Translations under genes and position numbers: made by a program
The notes under the pieces: generated by a model
What the model was told of the DNA's origin: nothing
Database searches by the model: none
Seen by the model: the letters and a program-made list of their open reading frames with translations, nothing else
Assembly: GCA_013152695.1 (NCBI GenBank)
Contig: JAADFV010000010.1
Span: forward strand, 9,262 to 29,204
Direction of reading: 5' to 3'
DNA from: Chloroflexota bacterium
GTDB taxonomy: Bacteria > Chloroflexota > Anaerolineae > J102
DNA length: 19,943 nucleotides
Part shown: in pieces, positions 1 to 8,723 of the stretch
Layout of the letters: every line of letters starts with the position of its first letter
Numbering within the stretch: the stretch's first letter is position 1

Positions 1-1
1 T

Positions 2-1678
2 ACGAGCACTCCTTCGGCCACGCCAAGTCCCACCCGTACTGCTACTCCGACCCCCACGGCGGAGGTGGGCTCGGTATCATTGCCAACTGTCTTCATCAAC
101 GAATTCTTGGCGGCGCCCCGCGCTATCGATTTTGATCACAACGGCATTGCCGACCGCAACGACGAATACATCGAGCTCTACAACCCTCAGACCCAGGAAG
201 TTGTGCTCGCAGGATGGTGGTTGGATGATGCAGAAGGGGGGAGTGCACCTTACGCCATTCCTGCCGGAACTACCATCGCCGGCCATGGCTTCCTTCTTTT
301 CTTTCGCTCTGAAACGGGTATCGCCTTGAACAACCGTGGTGGCGATAGCGTTCGCTTGCTTGCTCCCGACCACACCACGGTCATCGATCAATTTAGCTAC
401 ACAACGACTTCTTCCGACACGCCCTGGTCCCGCACAATTGATGGGGCGGGTAGCTGGACGGAGACCTACCCTCCCAGTCCCGGCGGCCCCAATTTAGCAC
501 CGACCGCCACGGCCACAGCCACGACTACTCCTTCACCCACATCGACCGTCACCCCTACCCCCACACCTACGCCCTGGCCGACGCCCGCCCTTGACGCCAT
601 CAAACTTAATGAAATCCTTCCCGCCCCAAAGAACCTGGATTGGGATCAAGACGGCACGGCCAACAGTGAGGACGAATGGATCGAACTGGTGAACCTGAGC
701 GATCAGATAGCCTATCTGGGGGGCTGGCAGTTGTGGAAACAAAACCTCAGCACCGCATCTGGTATCTACACCTACACTTTTCCGGACGACACCATCCTTC
801 CCGCTCATGATTTTCTCGTTATTTTCCGGCGACAAAGTCGCCTTTACCTTCCCGGTAATCATGGTGATTTACGGCTATTACGGGCTGACGGTAGCCTTGC
901 CGATCAGTTTGTCTGGAATGAGTTTCCTGACTATGATCGTTCCTTCAGCCGTTATCCCGACGGCGTGGGGTCCTGGGGCCGGCATGATGTCACTATTGGC
1001 CGCGCCAATCGTGCCTTTCCCACCCCGCGGCCTACGCCACCCCCACCTCCTGCCCCCATCGGTAGTCTTGGTGTGGGCCGCGAAGCTATGGCTCGCGCTT
1101 ACCAATTGGCGGCTGATACGAAAATGACGGTCGAAGGCATCGTTACCGTTCCTCCCGGGGTCTTTGGTCCCCAAATTCTCTATGTGCAGGACGAGAGCGC
1201 CGGCCTCAAACTCTATCTGCGTGAGGGGCATTTCCCCAGTCTGCGCCTGGGTGACCGCGTGCGGGCCACCGGTTACCTGCGTGATTTTTATGGGCAACGT
1301 GAACTGAACATTCCCCAGGCTTCCTGGCTTTTGCGGGAGGGTGGTGGCAGCGCTCCTCAGCCCCGTTTTTTGCGTACGGGTAATGTTAACGCTGTTTTTC
1401 GGGGTCAGTTGCTGCTCATCGTGGGGCGGGTAAGCGGTTTTGCCCAGAATTCCTTTGTGGTTGATGACGGCAGCGGGGAGGTAACGGTCTGGCTGGATTC
1501 AGACCTTTCCTGGACTCGGCCGTATTTCGAGAGTGGTTCGACCTGGGCGGTGATGGGGGTCGTTGCTTTCGAACAAGGGCGTTTTGTCATTCTTCCCCGG
1601 TTCCCCGACGATATCAGTCCGCCACCAGCTTATCTGCCCACCACCGGCGCCGATATCCTTGCCTCGCCGCCTGGTTAG
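2..1678 (+). CDS. Secreted lamin-tail-domain protein with OB-fold-like C-terminus (5' end outside window)
   Basis: The reading frame is open to the left edge, so the N-terminus and any signal peptide are missing. The GTG at 65 lies inside a Thr/Pro-rich linker and is not a believable start. Order of parts: T/P linker (to about 85); lamin-tail domain 1 (about 90-490, beginning NEFLAAP, with DEYIELYNP); T/P linker (about 496-590); lamin-tail domain 2 (about 600-1015, beginning NEILPAPKNLDWDQDG, with DEWIELVNLS); P-rich linker; then two OB-like beta-rich units (about 1110-1330 and 1375-1615) with LYVQDESAGLKLYL and FVVDDGSGEVTVWL. Such OB-like units occur in extracellular nuclease-associated proteins of the YhcR or DUF5689 type, but no nuclease domain is visible here. 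The family suggests a cell-surface or secreted binding role; the ligand is unknown. LPTTG lies 9 residues before the stop with no membrane segment after it. The protein is convergent with the thioesterase gene, with 11 bases between them. Confidence 0.85.
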   Translation, partial: TSTPSATPSPTRTATPTPTAEVGSVSLPTVFINEFLAAPRAIDFDHNGIADRNDEYIELYNPQTQEVVLAGWWLDDAEGGSAPYAIPAGTTIAGHGFLLFFRSETGIALNNRGGDSVRLLAPDHTTVIDQFSYTTTSSDTPWSRTIDGAGSWTETYPPSPGGPNLAPTATATATTTPSPTSTVTPTPTPTPWPTPALDAIKLNEILPAPKNLDWDQDGTANSEDEWIELVNLSDQIAYLGGWQLWKQNLSTASGIYTYTFPDDTILPAHDFLVIFRRQSRLYLPGNHGDLRLLRADGSLADQFVWNEFPDYDRSFSRYPDGVGSWGRHDVTIGRANRAFPTPRPTPPPPPAPIGSLGVGREAMARAYQLAADTKMTVEGIVTVPPGVFGPQILYVQDESAGLKLYLREGHFPSLRLGDRVRATGYLRDFYGQRELNIPQASWLLREGGGSAPQPRFLRTGNVNAVFRGQLLLIVGRVSGFAQNSFVVDDGSGEVTVWLDSDLSWTRPYFESGSTWAVMGVVAFEQGRFVILPRFPDDISPPPAYLPTTGADILASPPG

Positions 1679-1689
1679 GAGGGCCGGTG

Positions 1690-2202
1690 TTATTCATTTG
1701 CCCGTTGCTTTACCACATCGCGCTTCAAATTACGGCGTTCCAGGCGGAATTGTCGTCGTGCCTCGGCCTCCTCATAACGTCGTTTCTCGGCTTCGGTGCC
1801 GGGAATCAGGCGTGGGATGAGGACACGCTGGCCGTGGGCATCCACCGCTACAAAGGTAAGGTAGGCGCTAGAGCAGTGCCGTCGTTCTCCCGTGAGAGGG
1901 TTCTCGGCCTCTACACGCACCCCAACCTCCATACTGGTGTGAAAGGCGCGGTTCACCTGGGCTTTGAGAATGACCACTTCGCCCTGACGGATCGGTGAAC
2001 GAAAATGTAGGTCGTCCATGCTGGCTGTGACGGTGATCTGCCGGGCATGACGTTGGGCAGCAATGCCCGCACAAATATCGATCCAGGCCATGATCTGGCC
2101 ACCAAAGGCTGTTCCCAGAGGATTGGTGTGGGAGGGTAGGACCAGTTGGGTCATTTCGACATAAGATTCACAGGCGCGCTTGGCCTTGGGTTCAGGTGTC
2201 AT
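1690..2202 (-). CDS. Acyl-CoA thioesterase, hotdog fold (YciA/BACH type)
   Basis: 170 residues. Expected to hydrolyse acyl-CoA thioesters to free acid and CoA in the cytoplasm. The hallmark hotdog segment is near the N-terminus, HTNPLGTAFGGQIMAWID, with the family's conserved Asn (N27) and catalytic Asp (D42) both present, followed by CAGIAAQRH. The middle strands (SMDDLHFRSPIRQGEVV) also fit the BACH/YciA pattern. The last 40 or so residues are a charged Arg/Glu-rich helix beyond the single hotdog domain. The ATG at 2202 has AGGAG about 8 bases upstream. It is the last gene of a minus-strand run after trpA and an F420-type oxidoreductase, 31 bases behind the latter, so co-transcription is likely. 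Substrate chain length cannot be told from sequence. Confidence 0.88.
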   Translation of the reverse strand: MTPEPKAKRACESYVEMTQLVLPSHTNPLGTAFGGQIMAWIDICAGIAAQRHARQITVTASMDDLHFRSPIRQGEVVILKAQVNRAFHTSMEVGVRVEAENPLTGERRHCSSAYLTFVAVDAHGQRVLIPRLIPGTEAEKRRYEEAEARRQFRLERRNLKRDVVKQRANE

Positions 2203-2233
2203 CTGCTTTGTTCTCCTATGATAAAGGAATGTT

Positions 2234-3280
2234 TCATGTTAGCAGTTCGGCCATCACCCGTACTGCTTCGATGTCATTGGTGGCGAGGTTGAGGGTGGTG
2301 ACGGGGCTGGCTTGCCACAGGGAAAGACGACGTTCGGCAATGCGTTCTTTGGGGCCACAAAGGGCAATTTCATCGACCAAAGCATCGGGAACTGCTGCCA
2401 TTGCCGCCCCTTTGTCCCCCGCCAGGAACGCGTCCTGGATACGGTTGGCAGCCTCTTCATAGCCGTAGCGGCAAGCAAGATTGTAGTAGAAATTCTTGTG
2501 GCGCGCGCCCATGCCCCCCACGTAAAGGGCAATGAGAGGCTTGACTTGATTACGGGCGGCTTCGACGCTATCCCCTAGAATAACGGGGACGATGGCCGAG
2601 ATATCGAAACGCGCCTGAGCATCGGTACGATTGGCACGGGCAAAACCGGCGTCGAGATGAGGCTGGTAGACTTCGGCAAAATGGCGGGGTGAGAGGAAAA
2701 AGGGCAGCCAGCCGTCGGCAATTTCGGCGCTGAGGGCGACATTTTTAGGGCCAATGGCCGCCAGGTAGATAGGCAGGTCGGCACGGCCGTGCAATATGCT
2801 TTTGAGGGGCTTGCCCAGGCCGGTGGCATCGGCACCTTGATAAGGGATTTGGTAGTATTGGCCTTGATGTACCAGGCGTCCTTGGCGTGCAAAGATTTGG
2901 CGGATGATGCTGACGTATTCGCGGCTGCGGGCCAGGGGTTTGCCATAAGGTTGACCATGCCAGCCTTCGACCACCTGGGGGCCGGAGACGCCCAGTCCCA
3001 GGCGGAACCGTCCGCCTGACAATTGGTCGAGGGTGATGGCGGTCATAGCCGTCATGGCCGGGGTGCGAGCATGCATTTGCATGATCGCCGTTCCCAGGTG
3101 AATGCGATGGGTGAGTGCGCCCAACCAGGCCAGAGGCGTCACAGCATCTGAGCCGTATGACTCTGCTATCCAAACGACATCATATCCCAAACGCTCTGCT
3201 TCCTGCACCATGGCTACCGGTAGCTGGAGCGTACGTCCTGAATAACCGAGGCTGAGGCCAAGCTTTAGAGGTGTCGTCAT
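2234..3280 (-). CDS. LLM-class (luciferase-like) F420-dependent oxidoreductase
   Basis: 348 residues, a TIM-barrel flavin/F420 enzyme of the bacterial luciferase-like superfamily. I chose the ATG at 3280. An open frame continues upstream to 3505, but that part runs antiparallel through the 3' end of trpA in another frame and is not family-like, whereas [15 protein letters not shown] is a typical beginning. Family signatures: [54 protein letters not shown] and VVEGWHG. These match the subgroup annotated as LLM-class F420-dependent oxidoreductases, which includes Mer-like enzymes. F420 as cofactor is inferred; FMN use cannot be excluded. Sixteen bases separate it from the trpA stop, so the two are very probably on one transcript. 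The ribosome binding site is weak. The substrate is unknown. Confidence 0.87.
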   Translation of the reverse strand: MTTPLKLGLSLGYSGRTLQLPVAMVQEAERLGYDVVWIAESYGSDAVTPLAWLGALTHRIHLGTAIMQMHARTPAMTAMTAITLDQLSGGRFRLGLGVSGPQVVEGWHGQPYGKPLARSREYVSIIRQIFARQGRLVHQGQYYQIPYQGADATGLGKPLKSILHGRADLPIYLAAIGPKNVALSAEIADGWLPFFLSPRHFAEVYQPHLDAGFARANRTDAQARFDISAIVPVILGDSVEAARNQVKPLIALYVGGMGARHKNFYYNLACRYGYEEAANRIQDAFLAGDKGAAMAAVPDALVDEIALCGPKERIAERRLSLWQASPVTTLNLATNDIEAVRVMAELLT

Positions 3281-3296
3281 GATTTTTTCCGGGGAT

Positions 3297-4100
3297 TCAT
3301 GTGGGGTTGTGACAGCTCTGGGCGAGTAAGGCTGCCTGTTGGGCCAGTTGCGGGCGGGGTTCAGGCTTTCCCGCCAGTTTGACCAGCGCGCTCCCCACGA
3401 TGACACCATCGGCGATGGCCGCCACTTGTGCCGCCTGCTGGGGGGTACTGATGCCAAATCCGACGGCCAAGGGCAGGTCCGTATAGCCACGCACCCGTTT
3501 GACAAATTCTGTCAGATCAGGGGGCAGGGTGTTGCGGGCGCCGGTGATGCCGGCAACGCTGACCAAATAGAGGAAGCCTGTGCTATGGGCAGCGGCCAGA
3601 GCTAATCGTTTTGGGGTACTGGTAGGTGCCACAAGGTAGATCATGGCCATGCCGTGCCGCTGACAGGCCGACTCCATCTCCTCAGCCTCATCCGGAGGCA
3701 AATCGGGGACGATAAAGCCATCGGCACCGGCCGCGCTCGCATCGGCCACCCACTTCTCCAGGCCATAGGCGAGAATGGGATTGATATAGCCCATGAGGAG
3801 CAGGGGTGTCGTAACGCCGCGTTGGCGCAATGTGCGAACTGCTTGCAGGCAATCGGCGGGGCGTGTACCCTTGGCGAGGGCCTGTTGGGTAGCGGCCTGG
3901 ATGGTGGGGCCATCGGCTAAGGGGTCGGAAAAGGGCACACCAATTTCGATCAGGTCGGCGCCGGCATCAGCCAGTGTCTGCAATAAATCAATGCTGGTGT
4001 CATAGTCGGGGTAGCCCACAGGGAGATAGGGCATAAAGGCAGCCCCACCTTGTCTTTTTCGTGCCTGAAACAGGGCTTGAATACGTTCAATGCTGGTCAT
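3297..4100 (-). CDS. trpA: Tryptophan synthase alpha subunit
   Basis: 267 residues, the usual length for TrpA. It cleaves indole-3-glycerol phosphate to indole and glyceraldehyde 3-phosphate, and the indole is channelled to TrpB in an alpha2beta2 complex. The catalytic segment [18 protein letters not shown] is intact, with Glu at residue 52 and Asp at residue 63, equivalent to E49 and D60 of the enteric enzyme. The loop VAGITGAR and the phosphate-binding VGFGIST are also present. Neither trpB nor any other trp gene is seen beside it: upstream is the end of a peptidase gene after 163 bases, and downstream is the F420-type oxidoreductase. It therefore either heads its own small operon or is the end of one broken up by rearrangement. 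The region before the ATG at 4100 shows no good Shine-Dalgarno sequence. Confidence 0.97.
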   Translation of the reverse strand: MTSIERIQALFQARKRQGGAAFMPYLPVGYPDYDTSIDLLQTLADAGADLIEIGVPFSDPLADGPTIQAATQQALAKGTRPADCLQAVRTLRQRGVTTPLLLMGYINPILAYGLEKWVADASAAGADGFIVPDLPPDEAEEMESACQRHGMAMIYLVAPTSTPKRLALAAAHSTGFLYLVSVAGITGARNTLPPDLTEFVKRVRGYTDLPLAVGFGISTPQQAAQVAAIADGVIVGSALVKLAGKPEPRPQLAQQAALLAQSCHNPT

Positions 4101-4185
4101 AGTCGTTTAAGGAAGAGGTGAGGGTGGAAAAGGAGGTCTGGGTGAGGGTATGTTGGATTCAGTCAAGTGCGTAAAGAGGGGTATA

Positions 4186-4210
4186 TCATTTTGAACGAAG
4201 TGAAGAATCT
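4186..4210. repeat. Short dispersed intergenic repeat, copy 1
   Basis: The core GAACGAAGTGAAGAATCT at 4193-4210 belongs to a type of short intergenic repeat I recognise from many bacterial genomes (form: TCATTCTGAGCGAAGCGAAGAATCT). The second copy here is at 19218-19242. Over 25 bases the two differ at 8 positions, all of them transitions. It sits in the 163-base gap between trpA and the peptidase gene. A weak CGTCC/GGACG inverted repeat follows at about 4212-4228. No other gene or clear promoter is seen in the gap. Confidence 0.6.
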
Positions 4211-4263
4211 GCGTCCGGAAAGTGGACGGCTGCTTTCTGGCTGAGTATCATTCTTGGGTCGGT

Positions 4264-5853
4264 TCAGGGCTGCCCCTGGGCGGGAAAAACCCATGTTTGA
4301 AAGAGGGTGGAAAGGTCACATTGGCAGTCTTGTTCAGCCAGGGCTTCAAATTCTACAGTCGTGGCGATATCCCATTTGAAAGTCTGGTAATAATCGCGCA
4401 AAAAGGCATCGAAGGTGTCCTCTCCCATCGTCTGGGCCAAGGTCTCGAAGAAGAGGGGCCCACGGCCATAAATGATACCACTGTAACTGGCCAAATCATA
4501 GGCAGCGACAGGGAGGCCAATGGGGATATCGGCATCGTCGATCTGGTCCCAGCGCCCTTTCATGACGCGATGAGCGGCGAGATAGGCGGCCTGCCCATAC
4601 ACGTCCTTCCAGTACTGCAAGGTGGCATACTGGGTCAATGATTCATCCAGCCAGGGCTCGTCGATCTGGTCGTTGCCAACGACACTGTACCACCACTGAT
4701 GCGCGACTTCATGGGCAGTCGCTGCCTCAAAAAAACTCTTGGCAGGATCGTAAAGAGACAGAGAAATGGCGACGATGCCCGGATACTCGACTCCCCCAGC
4801 CAGGGTCGGTGTCCCCACCACATCCAACTCGGTAAAAGGATAATCGCCAAAACGAGAGGTGTAGACGCCCAGAGCCTGGGTGGCGTAACGCAGGGCCAGG
4901 GTATTTTCAGAGGCATATTCGCCGGGGGCATAGGCATTGACCATCGTGTTCCCTACCTGCTCACTTTGTACTTCGTAGCGATCGCTACTGACGAGATAAA
5001 AATCACGCATGGGTCCCGCGGCAAAGGTGACGACTTGCTGATCGCCGATCTTTTCTTTTTCTACGGCAACGCCCGATGCGACCAAGGTTTGTGAAGCAGG
5101 GGCTGTGACACGCACAAGGTAATAACTGGTATCGGCATAGACCACATCACCCATTTCGGGAGCGATTTCCACATTCCAGCCTTCATCATCGTAAACGGCT
5201 ATCATCGGGTAAAAATGGGCTAAGGCCAGGATGTTGTCGAGGAGAGCAAAGGTGCCGTAGTTGCCCCCGGGTTCGGTGGGAATTTCCACATAAAAACTCA
5301 TAGCCAAGACTACTGATTCTCCCGGCAGGAGCGGTGGTTGCATGGGTACAATCATGACACTGTCTTGCAGGGTATAACGGGGTGTGACCGGCTCACCATT
5401 GACGAGGAGCTGGGTAACACGGCTGCGGCCGCCGCCGACATTGGGGAATAGCCGCAAATCGAGCTCAGGCAAGGGAACATCTTCGGTATTGGTGTAATGA
5501 ACTTCCTCGCGACCATGAAGCGATGTGAGGTCATCGGCAAGGGTGATGCTGATGTGATACATGCTGGCATCGGGTCGTAGCTTCAAGGCTGCTTGTTCAT
5601 CGGGGATGAGGCCGGTCTGGAAGAGACTACGGTCATCCCAAGAAAGATCGAAGAGGGTGGAGTGGGGAAGTGCGGGGGTGGGGGTGGCTGTCGGGGGAGG
5701 AGGTGTCGGAGTTGGAAGAAGAGTAGTGGCCGTGGGCAGCACTGGGGAAAGGACAGCGGTGGGCGTTGGCGGCGGAGATGTCGATATCGGTGCTACGGTG
5801 CACCCGGTCATAAGCAAAGGGAGTGCCAGGAGAAGAGGTAAGAGAGATTTCAT
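4264..5853 (-). CDS. M1-family zinc metallopeptidase, predicted lipoprotein
   Basis: 529 residues from the ATG at 5853. A TTG 11 codons upstream is possible, but this ATG gives a clean lipoprotein signal, MKSLLPLLLALPLLMTGC, with the lipid-acceptor Cys at residue 18. A long Thr/Pro linker (about residues 22-65) follows, then a beta-rich N-terminal domain and the gluzincin core. The zinc motif HEVAHQWW has His381, Glu382 and His385. The third ligand is Glu404 in WLDESLTQY, 19 residues on, as in M1 enzymes. The exopeptidase loop reads GGVEYPG (residues 353-359) instead of GAMEN, with the key Glu kept. A Tyr at about 462 (IIYGRGP) could be the transition-state Tyr. Predicted to cleave N-terminal residues from peptides outside the membrane. 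Divergent from the SbcC-like gene. Confidence 0.9.
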   Translation of the reverse strand: MKSLLPLLLALPLLMTGCTVAPISTSPPPTPTAVLSPVLPTATTLLPTPTPPPPTATPTPALPHSTLFDLSWDDRSLFQTGLIPDEQAALKLRPDASMYHISITLADDLTSLHGREEVHYTNTEDVPLPELDLRLFPNVGGGRSRVTQLLVNGEPVTPRYTLQDSVMIVPMQPPLLPGESVVLAMSFYVEIPTEPGGNYGTFALLDNILALAHFYPMIAVYDDEGWNVEIAPEMGDVVYADTSYYLVRVTAPASQTLVASGVAVEKEKIGDQQVVTFAAGPMRDFYLVSSDRYEVQSEQVGNTMVNAYAPGEYASENTLALRYATQALGVYTSRFGDYPFTELDVVGTPTLAGGVEYPGIVAISLSLYDPAKSFFEAATAHEVAHQWWYSVVGNDQIDEPWLDESLTQYATLQYWKDVYGQAAYLAAHRVMKGRWDQIDDADIPIGLPVAAYDLASYSGIIYGRGPLFFETLAQTMGEDTFDAFLRDYYQTFKWDIATTVEFEALAEQDCQCDLSTLFQTWVFPAQGQP

Positions 5854-5927
5854 GATCGAGGAAGGTTGTGCTGAAGTGATCCGCAAGGAATTGATTTGCC
5901 TAAGGAATGTGTAGCAAGGTGATCAGG

Positions 5928-5957
5928 ATTTTACGGTGAAAAGAAAAAAGCGAACAA
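5928..5957 (-). promoter_or_regulatory. Possible promoter for the peptidase gene
   Basis: Read on the minus strand: TTGTTC (5957-5952), 18 bases, TAAAAT (5933-5928). The -10 matches the sigma-70 consensus at 5 of 6 positions, the -35 at 3 of 6. It would give a leader of about 70 bases before the ATG at 5853. Weak support. Confidence 0.3.
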
Positions 5958-5962
5958 ATGTG

Positions 5963-5992
5963 TTGAAACCTTACGGCTGTCTATGGTACACT
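5963..5992 (+). promoter_or_regulatory. Possible promoter for the SbcC-like gene
   Basis: TTGAAA (5963-5968), 18 bases, TACACT (5987-5992). It is correctly oriented for the gene starting at 6064 and leaves a leader of about 65 bases. It lies back to back with the candidate peptidase promoter, so the 210-base gap would hold two divergent promoters. Confidence 0.4.
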
Positions 5993-6063
5993 TGCAATAT
6001 CATGCAAAATATCGATTCGTACGGACTGGACCCGCACGGGAATGTATTCATGAGATTTATTCC

Positions 6064-8628
6064 ATGATACCCTACAAACTCAGTTTAAGAAATTTCCTCA
6101 GTTATAAAGAAGTGCAAGAGCCTCTCGACTTTTCGGGAATGCATCTGGCATGTTTGATCGGCGCCAATGGGCATGGAAAATCCGCCTTACTCGATAGCAT
6201 TACCTGGGCATTATGGGGAAAAGCAAGAGCGATTTCGGATGATGATCTCATGCATACAGGTAAGAATGAGATGGAAGTAGTCTTCGAGTTTGGACTGGGA
6301 GGGCAGCGTTATCATGTCATCCGCAAGCGCCATGCCCAGGGGCGCACGAAAAAGACCTTGTTGGAAGTGGCCGTATGGGATGAGAGTACGCAAACCTGGC
6401 AGCCTCTGACCGAGTCTACGGTGCGGGCAACGCAAGAGCGAATCAACCGTATTTTGCGCATGGATTATGAGACTTTTACGCACTCTGCCTTTTTGCGGCA
6501 AGGCAAGGCAGACGCCTTTACCAGTATTTCTCCCGGCCGCCGTAAAGAAATCCTGGCTTCGATCCTCAATTTATCTGAATATGATCTTTATGCCGAGCGC
6601 GCGAAAGAGCTCGCCAAAAAGGCTGAGGTCGAAGTGGGGGTATTGAAACAGCGCCTGGACGAGTTGGAAGATGAGCTCAAACAACGGCCCGTGCTCGAGG
6701 AGCGCCGCCAAACCTTGCTGCAGACAGAGACTCAGGCCCGTTTGCAAAAGAGCGAAGCAGAGAAAGCTGTGCTCGAAGTACGTACCCAGGTTCTTACGCT
6801 CAAGAGCAAGGTCGATCTGCGTGATGAACTGGAACGACGGCTGCGCGAAATGCGTCGCGCCCTGGCAGAAACAGAACAGGAGCTGGCAGATATCCAGCGC
6901 CGGCAACAGGCCCAGGCTGTACTTTTGGCTGAACGCGCCGCGATCGAATCTGGCTACGTCCTTTTACAGCAAGCCCGCGAGGAGGAAACGCGTTGGGCAG
7001 GGATTTGGCGAAAATACCGTCCCTTTGAAACGGAAAAACAACGCCTGGAACGGGAACTGCTCGCAGCTAAAGCCAAGGTAGAGCGAGATCTGGCCTTGGT
7101 GCGCAAAGAACGGGATGATGCCCAAACACGGGCCCAGGCTGCGATCCCCCTGCAAGAAAAAGCGCAGGAAGTGCAGGCTGCTCTGGAACAACTGGCGATA
7201 TTACGCACGCAACAGCAAGAAAAACGGGAACAACTGGCGACGTCTAAAGCAGAACTACAAGCACTACAGCAAGAAAAGAAACAAGTGACGGAGGAAGGTC
7301 AGCGCTTGAAAGAGCGTTTGCAAGTGCTTTTGACTGAGGAAGCCAGCATGTGTCCGGTGTGCAAGCAGCCTTTAGGCGAAGATGGCCGCCAGCATCTCCA
7401 GGATGAATACGAACAGCAGTTACAGAACTTACGCCGACAATTGCAAAATCTGCTCCAGCAGGAAAAAGAGCTGAAGAGACGCCAGCAAACGCTGGAAGCG
7501 GAACTTCGGCAACAGGAAAAGAAACTTCACCAGCAGGAAGTCTTGCAAAAGCAGCTGGCGCAAATCGAAGCGCGCTTACAAGAAAGCGATGCGGCCGCGG
7601 CCATGCTCCCTGAGCTGGAAGAAAAAGTCGCATATTTACAGGCGCAGTTGGCCGGAGATTATGCGCCTGAGCTCCAGGCACAATTGAAAGTTGTATTAAG
7701 GCAGATGGAGACCTTGGCATACGATTCTCTTGCCCACGAGCAGGCACGCGCCACACTTGCAGAGCTGCGGCCCGTGGAGAAACGTCATGCCATGCTCCAG
7801 GAGGCATTACAACAACAAACAATTCTGGAGGAGTCATGGCAGCGTCTGCAACAACGAGCGGTTCACCAGAAGCAGCTCTTACAGGAAGATGAACAAAAGA
7901 AAGAGGCCCTTAGCCGAGAATTGGCCGTGCTCCCCAAGTTACAACATCGTCTGCAAGAAAAAAAGCAGGAAGCAGAAGCGGCGCATCACCGCTGGGAAGA
8001 AACGCGTGATCGTTTGATTAGCGTGGAGCAGCAGCTTCAGACATTGACCGATCTCGAAGCCAGGCGTAAGGAATTGTCACAACGGTTGGGTAAAGAAAAA
8101 GCGCTGGCAGCACGATACCGGCAATTACAGCAAGCCTTCGGCCCGCGCGGTATCCAGGCCATGATCATCGAAAATGCCCTTCCTGAATTGGAAACCGAGG
8201 CAAATCGCTTGCTACGACGTCTCTCGGACGGGCGCATGAATGTACGCCTGGAAACTCAGCGTTTATTGAAATCGGGCGGCTACAGAGAGACGCTGGATAT
8301 CATCATCTCGGATGAATTGGGTTCTCGTCCTTACGAGCTTTATTCAGGAGGAGAGGCCTTTCGTGTGGACCTGGCCCTACGCATTGCTCTCAGTCGCCTT
8401 CTGGCACGACGTGCTGGCGCCGCTTTGCAGACACTTTTTATCGATGAAGGCTTTGGCACCCAAGATGCCCATGGTCGAGAAAACCTGGTGGATGCCCTGC
8501 ACATGATCAAGGATGAATTTGCCTTAGTTCTGGTGATCACACATATCGATGAGCTCAAAGACCAGTTTCCCGTGCGGATTCAGGTACAAAAAGATGAAAA
8601 CATCGGTTCGTATTATCAGGTAAGCTAA
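6064..8628 (+). CDS. sbcC: SbcC/Rad50-type ATPase of DNA double-strand break repair
   Basis: 854 residues. I start at the ATG at 6064 because MIPYKLSLRNFLSY is the classic SbcC/Rad50 beginning; the open frame reaches back to 5983 with unrelated sequence. Walker A GANGHGKS is at residues 33-40, and a Q-loop segment HSAFLRQGKADAF follows. Two long Gln/Glu/Lys-rich coiled-coil arms flank a zinc hook, CPVCKQPL (Cys430, Cys433), near mid-protein. The C-terminal half has the ABC signature YSGGEAFRVDLALR (from residue 760) and Walker B LFIDEGFGTQD (about 791-801). Known role: with the nuclease SbcD/Mre11 it forms a complex that opens hairpins and processes DNA ends. No sbcD lies beside it in this window. 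The ribosome binding site is weak. Confidence 0.95.
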   Translation: MIPYKLSLRNFLSYKEVQEPLDFSGMHLACLIGANGHGKSALLDSITWALWGKARAISDDDLMHTGKNEMEVVFEFGLGGQRYHVIRKRHAQGRTKKTLLEVAVWDESTQTWQPLTESTVRATQERINRILRMDYETFTHSAFLRQGKADAFTSISPGRRKEILASILNLSEYDLYAERAKELAKKAEVEVGVLKQRLDELEDELKQRPVLEERRQTLLQTETQARLQKSEAEKAVLEVRTQVLTLKSKVDLRDELERRLREMRRALAETEQELADIQRRQQAQAVLLAERAAIESGYVLLQQAREEETRWAGIWRKYRPFETEKQRLERELLAAKAKVERDLALVRKERDDAQTRAQAAIPLQEKAQEVQAALEQLAILRTQQQEKREQLATSKAELQALQQEKKQVTEEGQRLKERLQVLLTEEASMCPVCKQPLGEDGRQHLQDEYEQQLQNLRRQLQNLLQQEKELKRRQQTLEAELRQQEKKLHQQEVLQKQLAQIEARLQESDAAAAMLPELEEKVAYLQAQLAGDYAPELQAQLKVVLRQMETLAYDSLAHEQARATLAELRPVEKRHAMLQEALQQQTILEESWQRLQQRAVHQKQLLQEDEQKKEALSRELAVLPKLQHRLQEKKQEAEAAHHRWEETRDRLISVEQQLQTLTDLEARRKELSQRLGKEKALAARYRQLQQAFGPRGIQAMIIENALPELETEANRLLRRLSDGRMNVRLETQRLLKSGGYRETLDIIISDELGSRPYELYSGGEAFRVDLALRIALSRLLARRAGAALQTLFIDEGFGTQDAHGRENLVDALHMIKDEFALVLVITHIDELKDQFPVRIQVQKDENIGSYYQVS

Positions 8629-8723
8629 ACGAAAAAGCTCATAACTTCTCACCCACACCCTCTTCTCTCTATTTCTTTGACATAGTTTCCCTCATTTCCC
8701 TTATCTCCTTGGGAGCATGCATG

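Noticed and set aside
1687..1998. Hydrophobic plus-strand reading frame that could supply a membrane anchor for the LPTTG protein
   Set aside because: It runs antisense through the well-supported thioesterase gene, and its frame does not join the surface protein without a frameshift.
3281..3505. 75-residue N-terminal extension of the F420-type oxidoreductase
   Set aside because: It overlaps the end of trpA in another frame, has no family similarity, and the ATG at 3280 gives the normal start.
7244..7837. Long minus-strand open frame inside the SbcC-like gene
   Set aside because: It is opposite the Gln/Glu-rich coiled-coil region; the translation has no domain, and such antisense frames are a composition effect.
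8677..8707. Perfect TTGACA before the alcohol dehydrogenase as a promoter
   Set aside because: No acceptable -10 box lies 16-18 bases on, and transcription would begin inside the ribosome binding site.
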